Shown here: piece by piece, positions 50,413-60,071 of the stretch
How the letters are laid out: each line of letters opens with the position of its first letter
How positions within the stretch are numbered: position 1 is the stretch's first letter
Source of the DNA: Tateyamaria sp. ANG-S1
GTDB lineage: Bacteria > Pseudomonadota > Alphaproteobacteria > Rhodobacterales > Rhodobacteraceae
Reading direction: 5' to 3'
NCBI RefSeq assembly: GCF_000814025.1
Contig: NZ_JWLL01000003.1
Coordinates: 124,001 to 188,000 of the forward strand
DNA: 64,000 nt
Notes under the pieces: model-generated
What the model saw: the letters and a program-made list of their open reading frames with translations, nothing else
What the model was told of the DNA's origin: nothing
Databases searched by the model: none
Position numbers and translations under genes: made by a program

Positions 50413-51594
50413 CTAAGGCTCCCGAAACGCCTCACGTGACTTGTAAAGCGGCTTCATCAGATACTGCAGCACCGTCTTTGACCCGGTGTGCAACTCCACC
50501 TCCGCCTGCATCCCTGGCCGAATGGAAATAGACCGCTGCCGCTCCGTCAGGGCCGACATGTCCACCCGCACCGTCACCTTGTAATGCGCCTCGCTGTCAG
50601 GCTTGCGCTCGTCCTTGAACGTATCGGCCGAGATCAGCTTTACCTCGCCCTTCAGCGCCCCATAGATCGTGTAGTCATAGGCGCTCAGCTTCACGCTCGC
50701 CTCCTGCCCCGGCAGCACATTGGCGATGTCCTTGGGCGCCACGCGGGCCTCGACAAACAACTCCTCATCAAGCGGGATGATCTGCAAGATCTCTTCACCG
50801 GGCCGCACCACTCCACCAATGGTCGTGACACTCAGATTGTTCACGATCCCGCGCATGGGGCTGACCAGCACCGTCCGGTTCAACTGGTCCTGCGCCGCCT
50901 TGTAGGTCTGGCGCAGCGTGCCCAGCTCCTTGAGCGTGTCGGAATAGGCCTGCGCCCGCTCCAACTCGGTCTGCGTCATGATCTCATCCAGCTTGATCCG
51001 CGCATCAGCATGGGCCTTGCGCGCCCGCGTCACCTCGATCAGCGCGACGATGTTGCGCTCCAGCAAATCCTCAAGCAGCGTACGTTCCTTCACAGCCTGA
51101 TCCAACACCCGCTGCGCGCCCTCGCGACGGCTCAGAAAATCGGTTTGCCGCGCATTCAGCAGCGCCCGCTCCGACGCCACCAGCCCCGGCATCTGCTGTT
51201 CCAGCGCGCCCGGCACGGCAAAGTCAAACTGACCCGCCAATTCCGCCTCAAGCCGCAACTGCCGTACGGCCAGTGCCGCGATCTGGTCCTGCAGATCATC
51301 GGCCTGGGACTGAAACTGCGTCCCCTGCAACCGCGCCAACACATCGCCCTGTTCGACAACGTCGCCCTCGGCCACAGCCAGTTCGGCCAGAATACCGCCC
51401 TCAAGGTTCTGAATGATCTGCGGCCGGGACGAAGAGATCATCTCACCCGAACCACGCACAATCTCGTCCACCCATGCAAACGCGGCCCACAGGACAAAGA
51501 CCAGCACCGCCCCGGCGCTCAGCCACACGACCAGCGACGGGCCGCGCATGTCACCTTCAAGCTGCCCGCTCAGATTGGTGTGCGCGATGCTCAT
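50413..51594 (-). CDS. Type I secretion periplasmic adaptor (HlyD family)
   Basis: 393 residues. A single N-terminal membrane helix (LVVWLSAGAVLVFVLWAAFAW) is followed by a barrel-lipoyl half motif (GEMISSSRPQIIQNLEGGILAEL), a long helical hairpin (~100-230) and a C-terminal barrel ending SIRPGMQAEVELHTGSKTVLQYLMKPL, the HlyD/LapC signature. It bridges the inner-membrane ABC exporter and the TolC-type channel. The start overlaps the exporter stop (ATGA). It is last in the leftward operon adhesin-TolC-ABC-HlyD. Confidence 0.95.
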   Translation of the reverse strand: MSIAHTNLSGQLEGDMRGPSLVVWLSAGAVLVFVLWAAFAWVDEIVRGSGEMISSSRPQIIQNLEGGILAELAVAEGDVVEQGDVLARLQGTQFQSQADDLQDQIAALAVRQLRLEAELAGQFDFAVPGALEQQMPGLVASERALLNARQTDFLSRREGAQRVLDQAVKERTLLEDLLERNIVALIEVTRARKAHADARIKLDEIMTQTELERAQAYSDTLKELGTLRQTYKAAQDQLNRTVLVSPMRGIVNNLSVTTIGGVVRPGEEILQIIPLDEELFVEARVAPKDIANVLPGQEASVKLSAYDYTIYGALKGEVKLISADTFKDERKPDSEAHYKVTVRVDMSALTERQRSISIRPGMQAEVELHTGSKTVLQYLMKPLYKSREAFREP

Positions 51595-53825
51595 GCGATC
51601 TTGCCTTTCAGCGGGACGGTCTTGCCGATATGGCTCAGCACCTCATCCCGCGGGCCGTCGATGGTCATACGCCCGTTCTGCAGGATCAGCGTGCGGTTCG
51701 TCAGCGACAGGATCGGCACGCGGTGTGTCGCGATGATGGCCGTCCGGCCCTCCATCCACGTCTCCAGCCGACTGACCAGCGTGTTTTCCAGCGTCTGGTC
51801 CAACGCTGCCGTCGGCTCATCCAGCAGGCAGACCGCCGGATCCTGCAACCACAGCCGCGCCCAGCCAATGGACTGGCGTTGTCCGATGCTCAGACCCTGC
51901 CCGCCATCCAGAATTTCCAGATCCAACCCCTTGTGGTGCCCTTTCACAAATGGCCCCAGCCCCGCAAAATCCAGCGCGGCATAGAGACGATCATCATCCC
52001 GTTCCAGCAAAGTCAGGTTCAGGTTGTCCCGCAGCGTGCCCGAAAACAGGCGCACATCCTGCCCCAGATAGCCAATCAGCCGCCGCAGGTCGCGCGGCTC
52101 GATCTGCGCCATGTCAGTGCCATCAATCAGCACCCGCCCCTTGGTCGGCGCATAAACCCCCGACAATAACTTGAGCAGAGACGACTTGCCCGCCCCGTTC
52201 GACCCCAGCACGGCCACACGCTGCCCCGGCATGATCTGCACGCCGGGCAGGTCCAGCGTCGGCGCGCCGTCATCCTCGTATTGAAACTGCACCTCACGCA
52301 GCTCGAAATGCCCGTTCAGCGCATCGCGGCGCAGATAGGTCCGGCTTTCATCCACATCCTGCGGCGCATCAGCAATAGCATCGAGACCGTCCAAAGCCGC
52401 CTTCACATTGCCCCAGCGCGCCATCGTGCCCGCCAACTGCGTGAGCGGTGCCAGAGTCCGCGACGACAGAATACCCACCGCAATGATCGACCCGACGGTA
52501 AACTGCCCGGCAAAGACCAAATACGTCCCCGCGATCACCGCAGCCACGTAAGTCATCTGCTGCATGCCCTGGCTCCAGAAGGTCAGGGCCGACGCCAGCC
52601 GACGCTGCTCCGACGACTTCATCGCGCTCAGCGTCGTCAACTCCTGCCACAACCGCATCACGCGGTCCTCGGCGCGCTGCGTCTTGACCGTATCACGCTC
52701 AAAAATCGCCTCGTGCAGCAACCGCGAAGACTTGGCGGACGCCCCTTGCGTCTCTTGCGTCAACCGCAGCATCCGGCGCTGCATGAAGAAACCGGGCACC
52801 ACCATCAGCACCCCGCCAAGGATGAGCACCCACACCACAGGCCCCGCAATGGACGCCACCAACAGCAGAAACACAAAGATAAACGGAATGTCCGCAATCG
52901 TCCCAATGGTCGACGCGGTAAAGAACTCGCGCACCGACCCGAACTCGCGCATGGCCGAGAATGTCATGGACGGCGACTGCCCACGCAGATCGCTCCGCAT
53001 CCCCATCACGCGCTGCATCAGCAGGGTCAGGACAGACAGCTCAATCTGCCGCCCCGCCCCGTCCATCAGACGGGCACGGGCGATTTTGATGAACGCCTCC
53101 AGAAGCAGCGCCAGACAGGCACCAGCCGCCAGCACCCACAACGTCGCCTCCGACTGATGCGGGATCACACGGTCATAAACCTGCAAGGAAAACAGGGCCA
53201 CGGCCACAGCCAGCAGGTTCGCAACAAAAGACCCAAGCGCCACCTCCGCCAGCGCCTTGCGAAAGCGCGGGAACTGACCCCAGAACCAGTGATTGCGCAC
53301 GGCAAAGGTCTTGTGCACCTCCGCCACCCGCTCCAGCGGTGCCTCCGCCCTGACCAGGAGACCGGCAAAGAACGGCATGAACTCCGCCATCGGCACATGG
53401 GCGCGATTGTCGGGACAGGTCTTGTCATAGATGATCAGATCATCGCGGTCCTGCCCCACGACCAGCACCACCTGACCGCTGGTCATATAGGCCAGCGCGG
53501 GCCAGTGCTCCGGCGTCAGGGCGCGCGCGGACATCACCTGGGCCTGCAACCCCGCGCCACGCAGGCAGCCCGCCAGCGTCCCCGCCTCGACCTTGTCACT
53601 CGCCCCCTCGCGCGCATTCTGGCGCAGGTTCGTCAGCATGTCGGATGCCGCCGCAGACACCCCAAGCAAACCGGCATAGGCCACGGCCACATCGGCACGG
53701 GCACTCAAGCGGTCCGCCTCATGATTGGCGTTATCGGCCTTCGGCGTCTCCTTGACCGGGGCCGCCGTGATCTGAGCCCGGTTGCCGTTGGTGATGGTCA
53801 GGGTAAAGGGGCGTTTCTCGGTCAA
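51591..53825 (-). CDS. Type I secretion ABC exporter (LapB/LssB-like)
   Basis: 744 residues. Residues ~40-165 are a degenerate C39-like domain without the catalytic Cys-His pair, used for substrate docking rather than leader cutting. Residues ~190-480 are the membrane domain, and the ATPase follows with Walker A GSNGAGKSS at 541-549, signature LSIGQRQS at ~645 and Walker B CLLDEPT at ~666. This is the layout of exporters of RTX/Bap adhesins. The start is TTG at 53823-53825, overlapping the TolC-gene TGA, with GGAG about nine bases upstream. Confidence 0.95.
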   Translation of the reverse strand: MTEKRPFTLTITNGNRAQITAAPVKETPKADNANHEADRLSARADVAVAYAGLLGVSAAASDMLTNLRQNAREGASDKVEAGTLAGCLRGAGLQAQVMSARALTPEHWPALAYMTSGQVVLVVGQDRDDLIIYDKTCPDNRAHVPMAEFMPFFAGLLVRAEAPLERVAEVHKTFAVRNHWFWGQFPRFRKALAEVALGSFVANLLAVAVALFSLQVYDRVIPHQSEATLWVLAAGACLALLLEAFIKIARARLMDGAGRQIELSVLTLLMQRVMGMRSDLRGQSPSMTFSAMREFGSVREFFTASTIGTIADIPFIFVFLLLVASIAGPVVWVLILGGVLMVVPGFFMQRRMLRLTQETQGASAKSSRLLHEAIFERDTVKTQRAEDRVMRLWQELTTLSAMKSSEQRRLASALTFWSQGMQQMTYVAAVIAGTYLVFAGQFTVGSIIAVGILSSRTLAPLTQLAGTMARWGNVKAALDGLDAIADAPQDVDESRTYLRRDALNGHFELREVQFQYEDDGAPTLDLPGVQIMPGQRVAVLGSNGAGKSSLLKLLSGVYAPTKGRVLIDGTDMAQIEPRDLRRLIGYLGQDVRLFSGTLRDNLNLTLLERDDDRLYAALDFAGLGPFVKGHHKGLDLEILDGGQGLSIGQRQSIGWARLWLQDPAVCLLDEPTAALDQTLENTLVSRLETWMEGRTAIIATHRVPILSLTNRTLILQNGRMTIDGPRDEVLSHIGKTVPLKGKIA

Positions 53826-55159
53826 ATCTGCTCTCCGTCCGCCAGCACCCCCTGCACGCGGGCCAGTTCGACCTGCAGGCGGAGCGCTTCGTATTTCAGC
53901 AGCACTTCAGCGACCTGACGCGCGGCAAAGGTTTCATAGACGCCCACCACGTCCATGACCTGCCGCTGCCCGGCGCGATATTGATCCTGAAACAGATCAA
54001 GGTTCGTCTTGGCCTGCGCGGTCAGCCCGCGCGCCTCACCCGCCTGACGGGCAGTCGCGGCAGACTGGCCCTCAAGCCGGCGCAAGGTCCGGTTCGCATC
54101 CTCATTGGCCTGCGCCACCTGACGACCTGCCGCCTCGCGCGCGGCCTCAATGGCGCGCAGACGCCCAGCGGTGCCAAAGCCGATGCCGGTACCGCCAGCG
54201 GTCAGACCCGCCCCACTGTTTTCCCCCGCCGTCGCCGTGGCGGTAATGCCGGGCAACTGGTTGGCGCGATCAATCTGGGCCTGCGCAATGCTGCGCTCCT
54301 TCTCGGCCTCGGCCCGCGTCACGGCCAATGGCTGCGCAGCAGTGCCTCCCACGGCCAGCGTCTCAAGCCCGCGCACATCGCCCAAGGGCTGGATCGACAT
54401 GGCGTTCAACTCGGAAATCGCCGTCGCTTCCGCCTCTTCGCTCGCGGCAATGGCGGCGCGGATCTCGGCCAGCTTCTGGCGGATCACGTTCAGATCGGAC
54501 ATGTCCGACACACCACCGCGCACACGCTCGGACATGATGTACTCGAAATGCTCCATCTCGCGCAGCGTCGCGCGATGCACAGCAGCGCTCTCGCGCGCTT
54601 CGGCAGCGGTCAGATACAGATCCAGCCCGGACGCAACCCGCGCATTCGTATCCTCGGCCAGCGCAACGGCGGCCACCTCGACATCCGCCTTGGCAAAGGC
54701 GCGCTCGCCCTTCTTGCGGCCATTGTCGAAAATCACCTGCTCAACGACGATCTGGCTGATGATGTCACCGAGCGAATTCAGGGATACCCGCGGCCCGATC
54801 GTCGGCAACCAGTTCTTCGACGCGGCAGAGGCGCGCAGACGTGCGGCGCGCAACTCGGTCTCGGCGGCGCGCGCATTGGCCGCCAGAACAGCTGTCGCCA
54901 CGCGGTCATAGGCGCTGCCCGACGGCAGCACAGACCGGCGCGCCAACAAGCCCTGAATGACCGGGCTTTCGGCGTTCAATGTCTCGTCATGTGTGGTGGG
55001 CGTCGCCCGCAGCGGCGCTTGGGACGGGGCCACAACCTCCGCGTCCACCCCCGCGTCGGAGCGCGACACGAAAGGCATCTCGCCCATGTCCCCCATACAT
55101 CCCGCTGCCAGCGAGACGGCGGTGAACGCCGCCGCGTACCTGATACCACCTTGCCCCAT
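53822..55159 (-). CDS. TolC-family outer-membrane channel of the type I system
   Basis: 445 residues. The leader ends SLAAGC, so it is probably a lipoprotein (Cys21). Two outer-membrane-efflux repeats follow, with long helical runs (VNSLGDIISQIVVEQVIFDNGRKKGERAFAKADVEVAAVAL and NLDLFQDQYRAGQRQVMDVVGVYETF). The VIFDNGRKKGE and QYRAGQRQ motifs are typical of LapE-like channels. It forms the outer-membrane exit for the adhesin. An AGGA ribosome site precedes the ATG. It is preceded by the adhesin gene with a 140-base gap. Confidence 0.92.
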   Translation of the reverse strand: MGQGGIRYAAAFTAVSLAAGCMGDMGEMPFVSRSDAGVDAEVVAPSQAPLRATPTTHDETLNAESPVIQGLLARRSVLPSGSAYDRVATAVLAANARAAETELRAARLRASAASKNWLPTIGPRVSLNSLGDIISQIVVEQVIFDNGRKKGERAFAKADVEVAAVALAEDTNARVASGLDLYLTAAEARESAAVHRATLREMEHFEYIMSERVRGGVSDMSDLNVIRQKLAEIRAAIAASEEAEATAISELNAMSIQPLGDVRGLETLAVGGTAAQPLAVTRAEAEKERSIAQAQIDRANQLPGITATATAGENSGAGLTAGGTGIGFGTAGRLRAIEAAREAAGRQVAQANEDANRTLRRLEGQSAATARQAGEARGLTAQAKTNLDLFQDQYRAGQRQVMDVVGVYETFAARQVAEVLLKYEALRLQVELARVQGVLADGEQI

Positions 55160-55299
55160 AGTCCTGCCCCGTTTCGGGTTTTATCGTTTTTGGAGGTGGG
55201 CGCGGTTGCGGTGTCCGGTCCGCGCCTCTGTCTTGCTGGAGAATGCTCGATTTTGTTCTTGTTGCTCTTGCCCAGTGAAAATCTGTTTATGTTCGCGAC

Positions 55300-58200
55300 C
55301 TAGACGACGTTCGTGTTCACGTTGATGTCATCATCCAGAATGACCGTACCCTCGGTGCCCAGGCTGTAGACGTCATAGCCTTGCCCATCCACGGTCGTGG
55401 ACCCGGTCCGCGTGGCGCCCGCAATGGTGACAGTGTCGTCGCTGCCGCCATGGATGGTCAGGGTGTTCGTGCCGTCCGACAGATCCAGAAGCTGCGCCTC
55501 GGTGATGGTCAGGCTGGCCTCTTCCGCAAATTGCAGCTCCACCGCTTCGATCTGGTAGTTGCCCAAGTTGGCGTTGCCCAGATCAACGGTCGAATTGGCA
55601 CTCTCATCATCCAGCACAACATAGGTGCCGATGGCGTTGCCTGCTGCGTCCTCGGAACTTACCACCAGATGCGAGCCGTCCGGCACGTCGGTCTGGAACT
55701 GGAAGTTCGTCTCACCCAGCACGTCGATGTCGACCTGGTTGGCCACCACGTTAGTGACGGACCCGTCAGCATTGACCTGTGCCACGGACAGATCGCCATC
55801 GCTCTGCTCGGTTGAGATTCCGCGGATTCCGTCAGTGTCGCGCGTGAAGCTTGCGATGACAGGGCCGTCCGGGGCCTCGGTGTCGATACGGACCATGTCA
55901 CTGATCATATCCGTATTGCCCACAGCGTCCGTCGCCATCACGGTGATCGCGGCGTCATATTCGCCGCCGGGAATGGCCGAGGGCGGAATATCCAGCGACC
56001 AGGTGCCGCCTGCATCGACCGTGGCCTCAAGGACCGTGCCGTTGAAATCGACCATCACGGTCGAACCGGGTTCGACCATGCCACCCAGATTGATGCCTTC
56101 CCGCGCCTCCGCGCCGTTGACGACATCGTCGCCCGCGATCGGAGTGCTAAGGCTGAGCGCATTGACCAGCGTATCAACCCGCACCGTATCCGAAACCGTC
56201 GCGACATTGCCTGCAAGGTCAGTCGCCGTAACGGACACATCGGTGGTGTATTCGCCCTGCGGGATCTGGTCCGCGGTAAAGGGCGCTTGCCAGTTGCCAT
56301 TCGGATCCACGATGGCCGAGACGGTATGGCTGCCCATGGTCACCGTCACGGTCGATCCAGGCTCCGTCGTGCCGGTGACAACCGTGCCATCCAAACGCTC
56401 GGCTTCCGAGATGATGTTGTCACCCTCGATGGCGTCCGCGGCCACCGACAGGTTGTCGACCCGCGTGTCCACATGCACCGTATCGGTGACAGTTGCGGTG
56501 TTGCCTGCCGCGTCCGTTGTCGTCGCGCTGATCTGGGCGTCATACGTGCCCGCCGGGATCTCGCTCGCGGCAAAGAACGCCTGCCAGGTGCCGTTGGTGC
56601 CGGTGACGGTCTGGTGGGTCACACCGTGCAGCGTGACATCCACGACCGCGCCCGGATCGGACGTGCCGGACAGGATGACACCATCGCTGGCCTCGGCCCC
56701 ATTGATCACGTCATCACCTTCGACCGGACCATCCAGCGTGAGCGCGTTCGCCTGCGTGTCCACGTTGACCGACTGGGTGACGCTCGACACGTTGCCTGCG
56801 GCATCAGTCGCCGTCGCCACCATGTCCGAGGTGTATGTACCCGACGGCAAGGCACCGGGGGCAAAGGTTGCCGTCCATGTGCCATCCGCGGCCACGACCG
56901 CGCTGGTGGTCAAACCCGCCAATTCGACGGACACGGTCGATCCCTGCTCAACCACGCCTGTCACAACAAGCCCGGACGCCGCTTCGGCCGCGTTGATCGT
57001 GCCATCGCCGCCAGCGGTCGATGTGTAGCCCAGCGTGTTCACCAGCGTATCGACGCGGACGTCGCCCGTGGCAGTGGCCGTGTTGCCTGCGGCGTCGGTC
57101 GCCACAGCGGTCACAGCCACCGTTGTCTCACCCGACGGGATGTCAGCCGCCGCGAACGTGGCGGTCCAGTTGCCGGACGCATCGACAACGGCGGTGCCAA
57201 CGACAGTGCCAAAGGTCACCTCGACGGTCGAACCGGGTTGCGCCGTACCTGTCAGGATCACACCGTCAGCCGCTTCGTCAGCATTGATGATACCGTCCGT
57301 TTCAACGGTTGCCGTCTCAACAGTGACTTCAGCCACGGTGTCCACAACCAGCATGTCGGTGATCGTCGTCGTGTTGCCAAAGCTGTCCGAGGCCACAACT
57401 GTAACACCGGTCGAATACTCTCCGTCAGCCAGAGTGCCCGGCTGCCAGGTGGCGTCCCATGTGCCGTCGTCGGCAACAGTAACCGTGCGTGTCACACCGG
57501 AAATGGTGATCTCCAGCACAGCACCCGCCTCGCCCGTGCCTTGCAACGTGACGCCGCCAGATAGCTCGCCGCCGTTGACGACATGCCCAACCGAGTCCAC
57601 CCCATGGGTGATCTCGACCTCGGGCGGTGTTGTGTCGATCACGAATGTCGGACCGGTGATCGTCGTGGACCCGCCGCCAGTATGGGTAAATTCAGCAACC
57701 GTCTCGACCGTGCCATCGCCGGGGAAGGTATCGCCCGCGAAGTCCACGCCCCAAATGCCATCGTCACCGATGGTCACGGTGGCCACTTGATCTCCAGCAG
57801 TCACTTCGACCGTGTCACCCGGCTCTCCGGTGCCGGTGACGGTCACGACATGCGTTGACGTATCATCGCCACCCACATTGGTGGACGTCCCGACATTATC
57901 AACGGTCGGATCCGCAGGAACGTACGGGGGCGGATTTCCACCGCCACCACCACCGCCACCACCACCGGTGCCGCCCGGGCCAGTACCGCCACCACCACCG
58001 CCGCCACCAAGCAGTGCAGCACCACCAACAACCGCAGCCGCCGCAGCGGCACCACCGCCCAACAGGCCGGACCCGCCGAGCAGGGCAGCACCCAGCATCG
58101 ACACTTCCTCGTCATCAGCGACGGGAACACTGGCCACCTCGGTGCGGCCAAGATAGATCAGATCATCAGACGGGCTCCACTTGCCCCACTGCTCCGTCGG

Positions 58201-58548
58201 GCCGAATTGGGCAAACAATTCGCCATCGGTCGTTTCGACAAAAGCAACCTCGTTCAAATAGCCGTCGGCCGAAATGAACAGGCGATTGGCCTCACCCACA
58301 TCATTGAAGTAATTCTCAAGCGTAATTTGCCGCCCGTCCACCAGCGTGATGATCAAATCATCTCCGCTGCGCTGCTGACCGGCCAAATCATCTCCGCTGC
58401 GCTGCTGACCGGCCAAATCAATTTGCCGAAGATTAAATGAAATTTCCTGTCCTTGCGTCAGCGACACCGCCGTATTGCCATCGACTGGCACGACTCCACG
58501 CTGAACTGCGCCCGCACTATTGCGGACGACGAAATCAATCGCCTTCAT
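55300..58548 (-). CDS. Bap/LapF-type surface adhesin with seven Ig-like repeats
   Basis: 1082 residues. Residues 1-150 are the BapA/LapF prefix-like domain (ITLVDGRQITLENYFND), with LAGQQRSGDD duplicated at 45-64. Residues 151-181 are a hydrophobic Gly/Ala/Leu segment, 182-204 a poly-Gly linker. Residues ~215-895 hold seven Ig-like (Big_6-type) repeats of about 95 residues, each with a GS/DGTW-x-AxF core and ending in V-x-VDT. The last ~185 residues contain an acidic type I secretion-like tail (TGSTTVDGQGYDVYSLGTEG). No Sec signal. It is the evident cargo of the exporter operon directly downstream and should mediate cell-surface or biofilm adhesion. Confidence 0.93.
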   Translation of the reverse strand: MKAIDFVVRNSAGAVQRGVVPVDGNTAVSLTQGQEISFNLRQIDLAGQQRSGDDLAGQQRSGDDLIITLVDGRQITLENYFNDVGEANRLFISADGYLNEVAFVETTDGELFAQFGPTEQWGKWSPSDDLIYLGRTEVASVPVADDEEVSMLGAALLGGSGLLGGGAAAAAAVVGGAALLGGGGGGGGTGPGGTGGGGGGGGGGNPPPYVPADPTVDNVGTSTNVGGDDTSTHVVTVTGTGEPGDTVEVTAGDQVATVTIGDDGIWGVDFAGDTFPGDGTVETVAEFTHTGGGSTTITGPTFVIDTTPPEVEITHGVDSVGHVVNGGELSGGVTLQGTGEAGAVLEITISGVTRTVTVADDGTWDATWQPGTLADGEYSTGVTVVASDSFGNTTTITDMLVVDTVAEVTVETATVETDGIINADEAADGVILTGTAQPGSTVEVTFGTVVGTAVVDASGNWTATFAAADIPSGETTVAVTAVATDAAGNTATATGDVRVDTLVNTLGYTSTAGGDGTINAAEAASGLVVTGVVEQGSTVSVELAGLTTSAVVAADGTWTATFAPGALPSGTYTSDMVATATDAAGNVSSVTQSVNVDTQANALTLDGPVEGDDVINGAEASDGVILSGTSDPGAVVDVTLHGVTHQTVTGTNGTWQAFFAASEIPAGTYDAQISATTTDAAGNTATVTDTVHVDTRVDNLSVAADAIEGDNIISEAERLDGTVVTGTTEPGSTVTVTMGSHTVSAIVDPNGNWQAPFTADQIPQGEYTTDVSVTATDLAGNVATVSDTVRVDTLVNALSLSTPIAGDDVVNGAEAREGINLGGMVEPGSTVMVDFNGTVLEATVDAGGTWSLDIPPSAIPGGEYDAAITVMATDAVGNTDMISDMVRIDTEAPDGPVIASFTRDTDGIRGISTEQSDGDLSVAQVNADGSVTNVVANQVDIDVLGETNFQFQTDVPDGSHLVVSSEDAAGNAIGTYVVLDDESANSTVDLGNANLGNYQIEAVELQFAEEASLTITEAQLLDLSDGTNTLTIHGGSDDTVTIAGATRTGSTTVDGQGYDVYSLGTEGTVILDDDINVNTNVV
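58354..58420. repeat. Perfect 30-bp tandem duplication inside the adhesin gene
   Basis: CAAATCATCTCCGCTGCGCTG and the following nine bases repeat exactly with a 30-base period (units beginning at 58354 and 58384, third partial copy CAAATCA at 58414). In protein this duplicates LAGQQRSGDD in the N-terminal domain, in frame. Confidence 0.95.
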
Positions 58549-58769
58549 AACACCACCACTCTCGCCTCAGACCGCTGAATGCGGACCCTTCTGGTAATCG
58601 CGTCGCCGGCCTTGTTTCGCCGTGCTGACCACTTGTTGTATCGGCAGTGATACGCGAATCATGATTCTAGGGCTAGAGTCTTTTTGCCCATACGTCACAA
58701 TTTGCAGGGATTCCGGGTAGATATTGTGTTGATTCGGACTCATATCAAAACAACAGCAAGGTTTTTGAC
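58549..58769. promoter_or_regulatory. Divergent promoter region: adhesin operon / glycerate kinase
   Basis: 221 bases separating the leftward adhesin gene from the rightward glycerate kinase. It is A/T-richer than its flanks and must hold both promoters. I see no recognisable operator; a GATTCTAGGGCTAGAGTC imperfect dyad lies near 58661-58679. Confidence 0.5.
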
Positions 58770-59870
58770 ATGCCCGATACGCCCGACCTCTTTGCGCTTT
58801 GGCACGCAGGTGTCAAAGCGGTCGAAGGATACGCTGCCGTCCAAACCGCACTGAAGACTGGCAAAATTGCCAGACCACACCGTATCGTAGCGGTGGGCAA
58901 GGCGGCCACGGCCATGGCACGGGCAGCAGCGGAACAATGGCCCGATCTGCCCTGTCTGATTGTGACCAAGTACCACCATGCGGAACATGCGCCTGCCCAC
59001 GCCGACGTGATGGAAGCAGCCCATCCGGTGCCGGATGATGCCTCCCTGGCCGCCGGACGCGCCCTGATCGACGCGGTAAGTGCCTGCCCGCCGGACAGCC
59101 ACCTGCTGATGCTGGTCTCTGGCGGGGCGTCGTCACTGGCGGAAGTGCCCGAGGGCGATCTGAACCTCGATGACCTGCGGGCAGAAACCGAAGCGCTGCT
59201 GGCCTCCGGCACGCCCATCGGGGACATGAACGCACACCGCACAGCCCGCTCACGGATCAAGGGGGGCAAGCTGCTGGCCCGGTTCAAAGGGCAGCGCGTG
59301 ACCACACTCGCTCTATCGGATGTGGAGGGCGACAGCCTTACCACCATCGGCTCCGGCATCGGGGATGCACCCGCAGACGCGCCCTTTACATTCGATCCGC
59401 AGATCATCGCCAGCAACGCCATTGCCCGCGCGGCCGTCGCCGCCGCTTCGCCCGTCGAGGTGCTCACAAATGAGGAAACGCTCTACGCCGACGTCGCAGA
59501 GCTTGCGCCGAAGCTCGGTGCGCTGTTGCGCGATGCAGAGCCGGGGCTGCACATCTTCGGCGGCGAACCGGTCGTCCACCTGCCTGAACATCCGGGCCTT
59601 GGCGGCCGCAACATGGCCCTCGGCCTCGCCCTCGCCCGTGAAATCGCAGGCAGGACGGGGCTGCGTATCCTCGTGGCCGGAACTGACGGCACCGACGGGC
59701 CAACAGATGCCGCAGGCGCGCTGGTGGACGGCACAACCTGGAACGACAGTGGTGCCGATGCGCTGGCCCGCGCAGATGCCTATCCCTGGCTGAAAGACCA
59801 TGACGCCCTGGTGGTCACCGGCCCCACAGGCACAAATGTCATGGACCTGCTTATCGCCCACAAGGCGTGA
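58770..59870 (+). CDS. Glycerate 2-kinase (MOFRL/TtuD family)
   Basis: 366 residues. An N-terminal DUF4147 domain (VAVGKAATAMARAAAEQWP, MLVSGGASSLAEVPEGDL, DMNAHRTARSRIKGGKLL) and a C-terminal MOFRL domain (NMALGLALAREIAG, AGTDGTDGPTDAAGALVDG) are both present, so it phosphorylates glycerate at C2 with ATP. Homologues are usually ~420 residues; this one is compact. Some relatives are annotated as hydroxypyruvate reductase, but the MOFRL motif supports the kinase. AAGG precedes the ATG. Confidence 0.93.
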   Translation: MPDTPDLFALWHAGVKAVEGYAAVQTALKTGKIARPHRIVAVGKAATAMARAAAEQWPDLPCLIVTKYHHAEHAPAHADVMEAAHPVPDDASLAAGRALIDAVSACPPDSHLLMLVSGGASSLAEVPEGDLNLDDLRAETEALLASGTPIGDMNAHRTARSRIKGGKLLARFKGQRVTTLALSDVEGDSLTTIGSGIGDAPADAPFTFDPQIIASNAIARAAVAAASPVEVLTNEETLYADVAELAPKLGALLRDAEPGLHIFGGEPVVHLPEHPGLGGRNMALGLALAREIAGRTGLRILVAGTDGTDGPTDAAGALVDGTTWNDSGADALARADAYPWLKDHDALVVTGPTGTNVMDLLIAHKA

Positions 59871-59899
59871 TCCAAAGGCCGCTGCGCGACGACATTTTT

Positions 59900-59957
59900 C
59901 AGGGGGCTCTGCCCCCGGCCTGCGGCCTCCCCCGAGGTATTTTCAGCCAGAAGAAAA
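59900..59957 (-). repeat. 'TTCTTCTGGCT-AAATACCTCGGGG' family, copy 2 (inverted)
   Basis: AGGGGGCTCTGCCCCC palindrome, GGCCTGCGGCC hairpin, then CCCCCGAGGTATTTTCAGCC and AGAAGAAAAGG. It is the reverse-complement orientation of the copies at 13659 and 60072. Confidence 0.8.
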
Positions 59958-60071
59958 GGGAAAGGCACCAGGCCCTCCCCTTGTGAAGAAAGGAAATCCT
60001 TTCTCCTGGCACGGTCATCGGCGCCTCCGCCTGTACCGTGAGGCGAAGTTGAACACAGGAGGTTAAGACTT

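Noticed and set aside
55625-57564. Long rightward frames (467 and 425 codons) opposite the adhesin
   Set aside because: They mirror the Ser/Thr/Val-rich Ig repeats; repetitive sequence on one strand gives repetitive frames on the other.
57940-58065. Poly-proline/poly-glycine low-complexity tract as a possible microsatellite
   Set aside because: The units vary at third positions (GGC, GGT) and encode the adhesin linker; not a perfect short tandem repeat.
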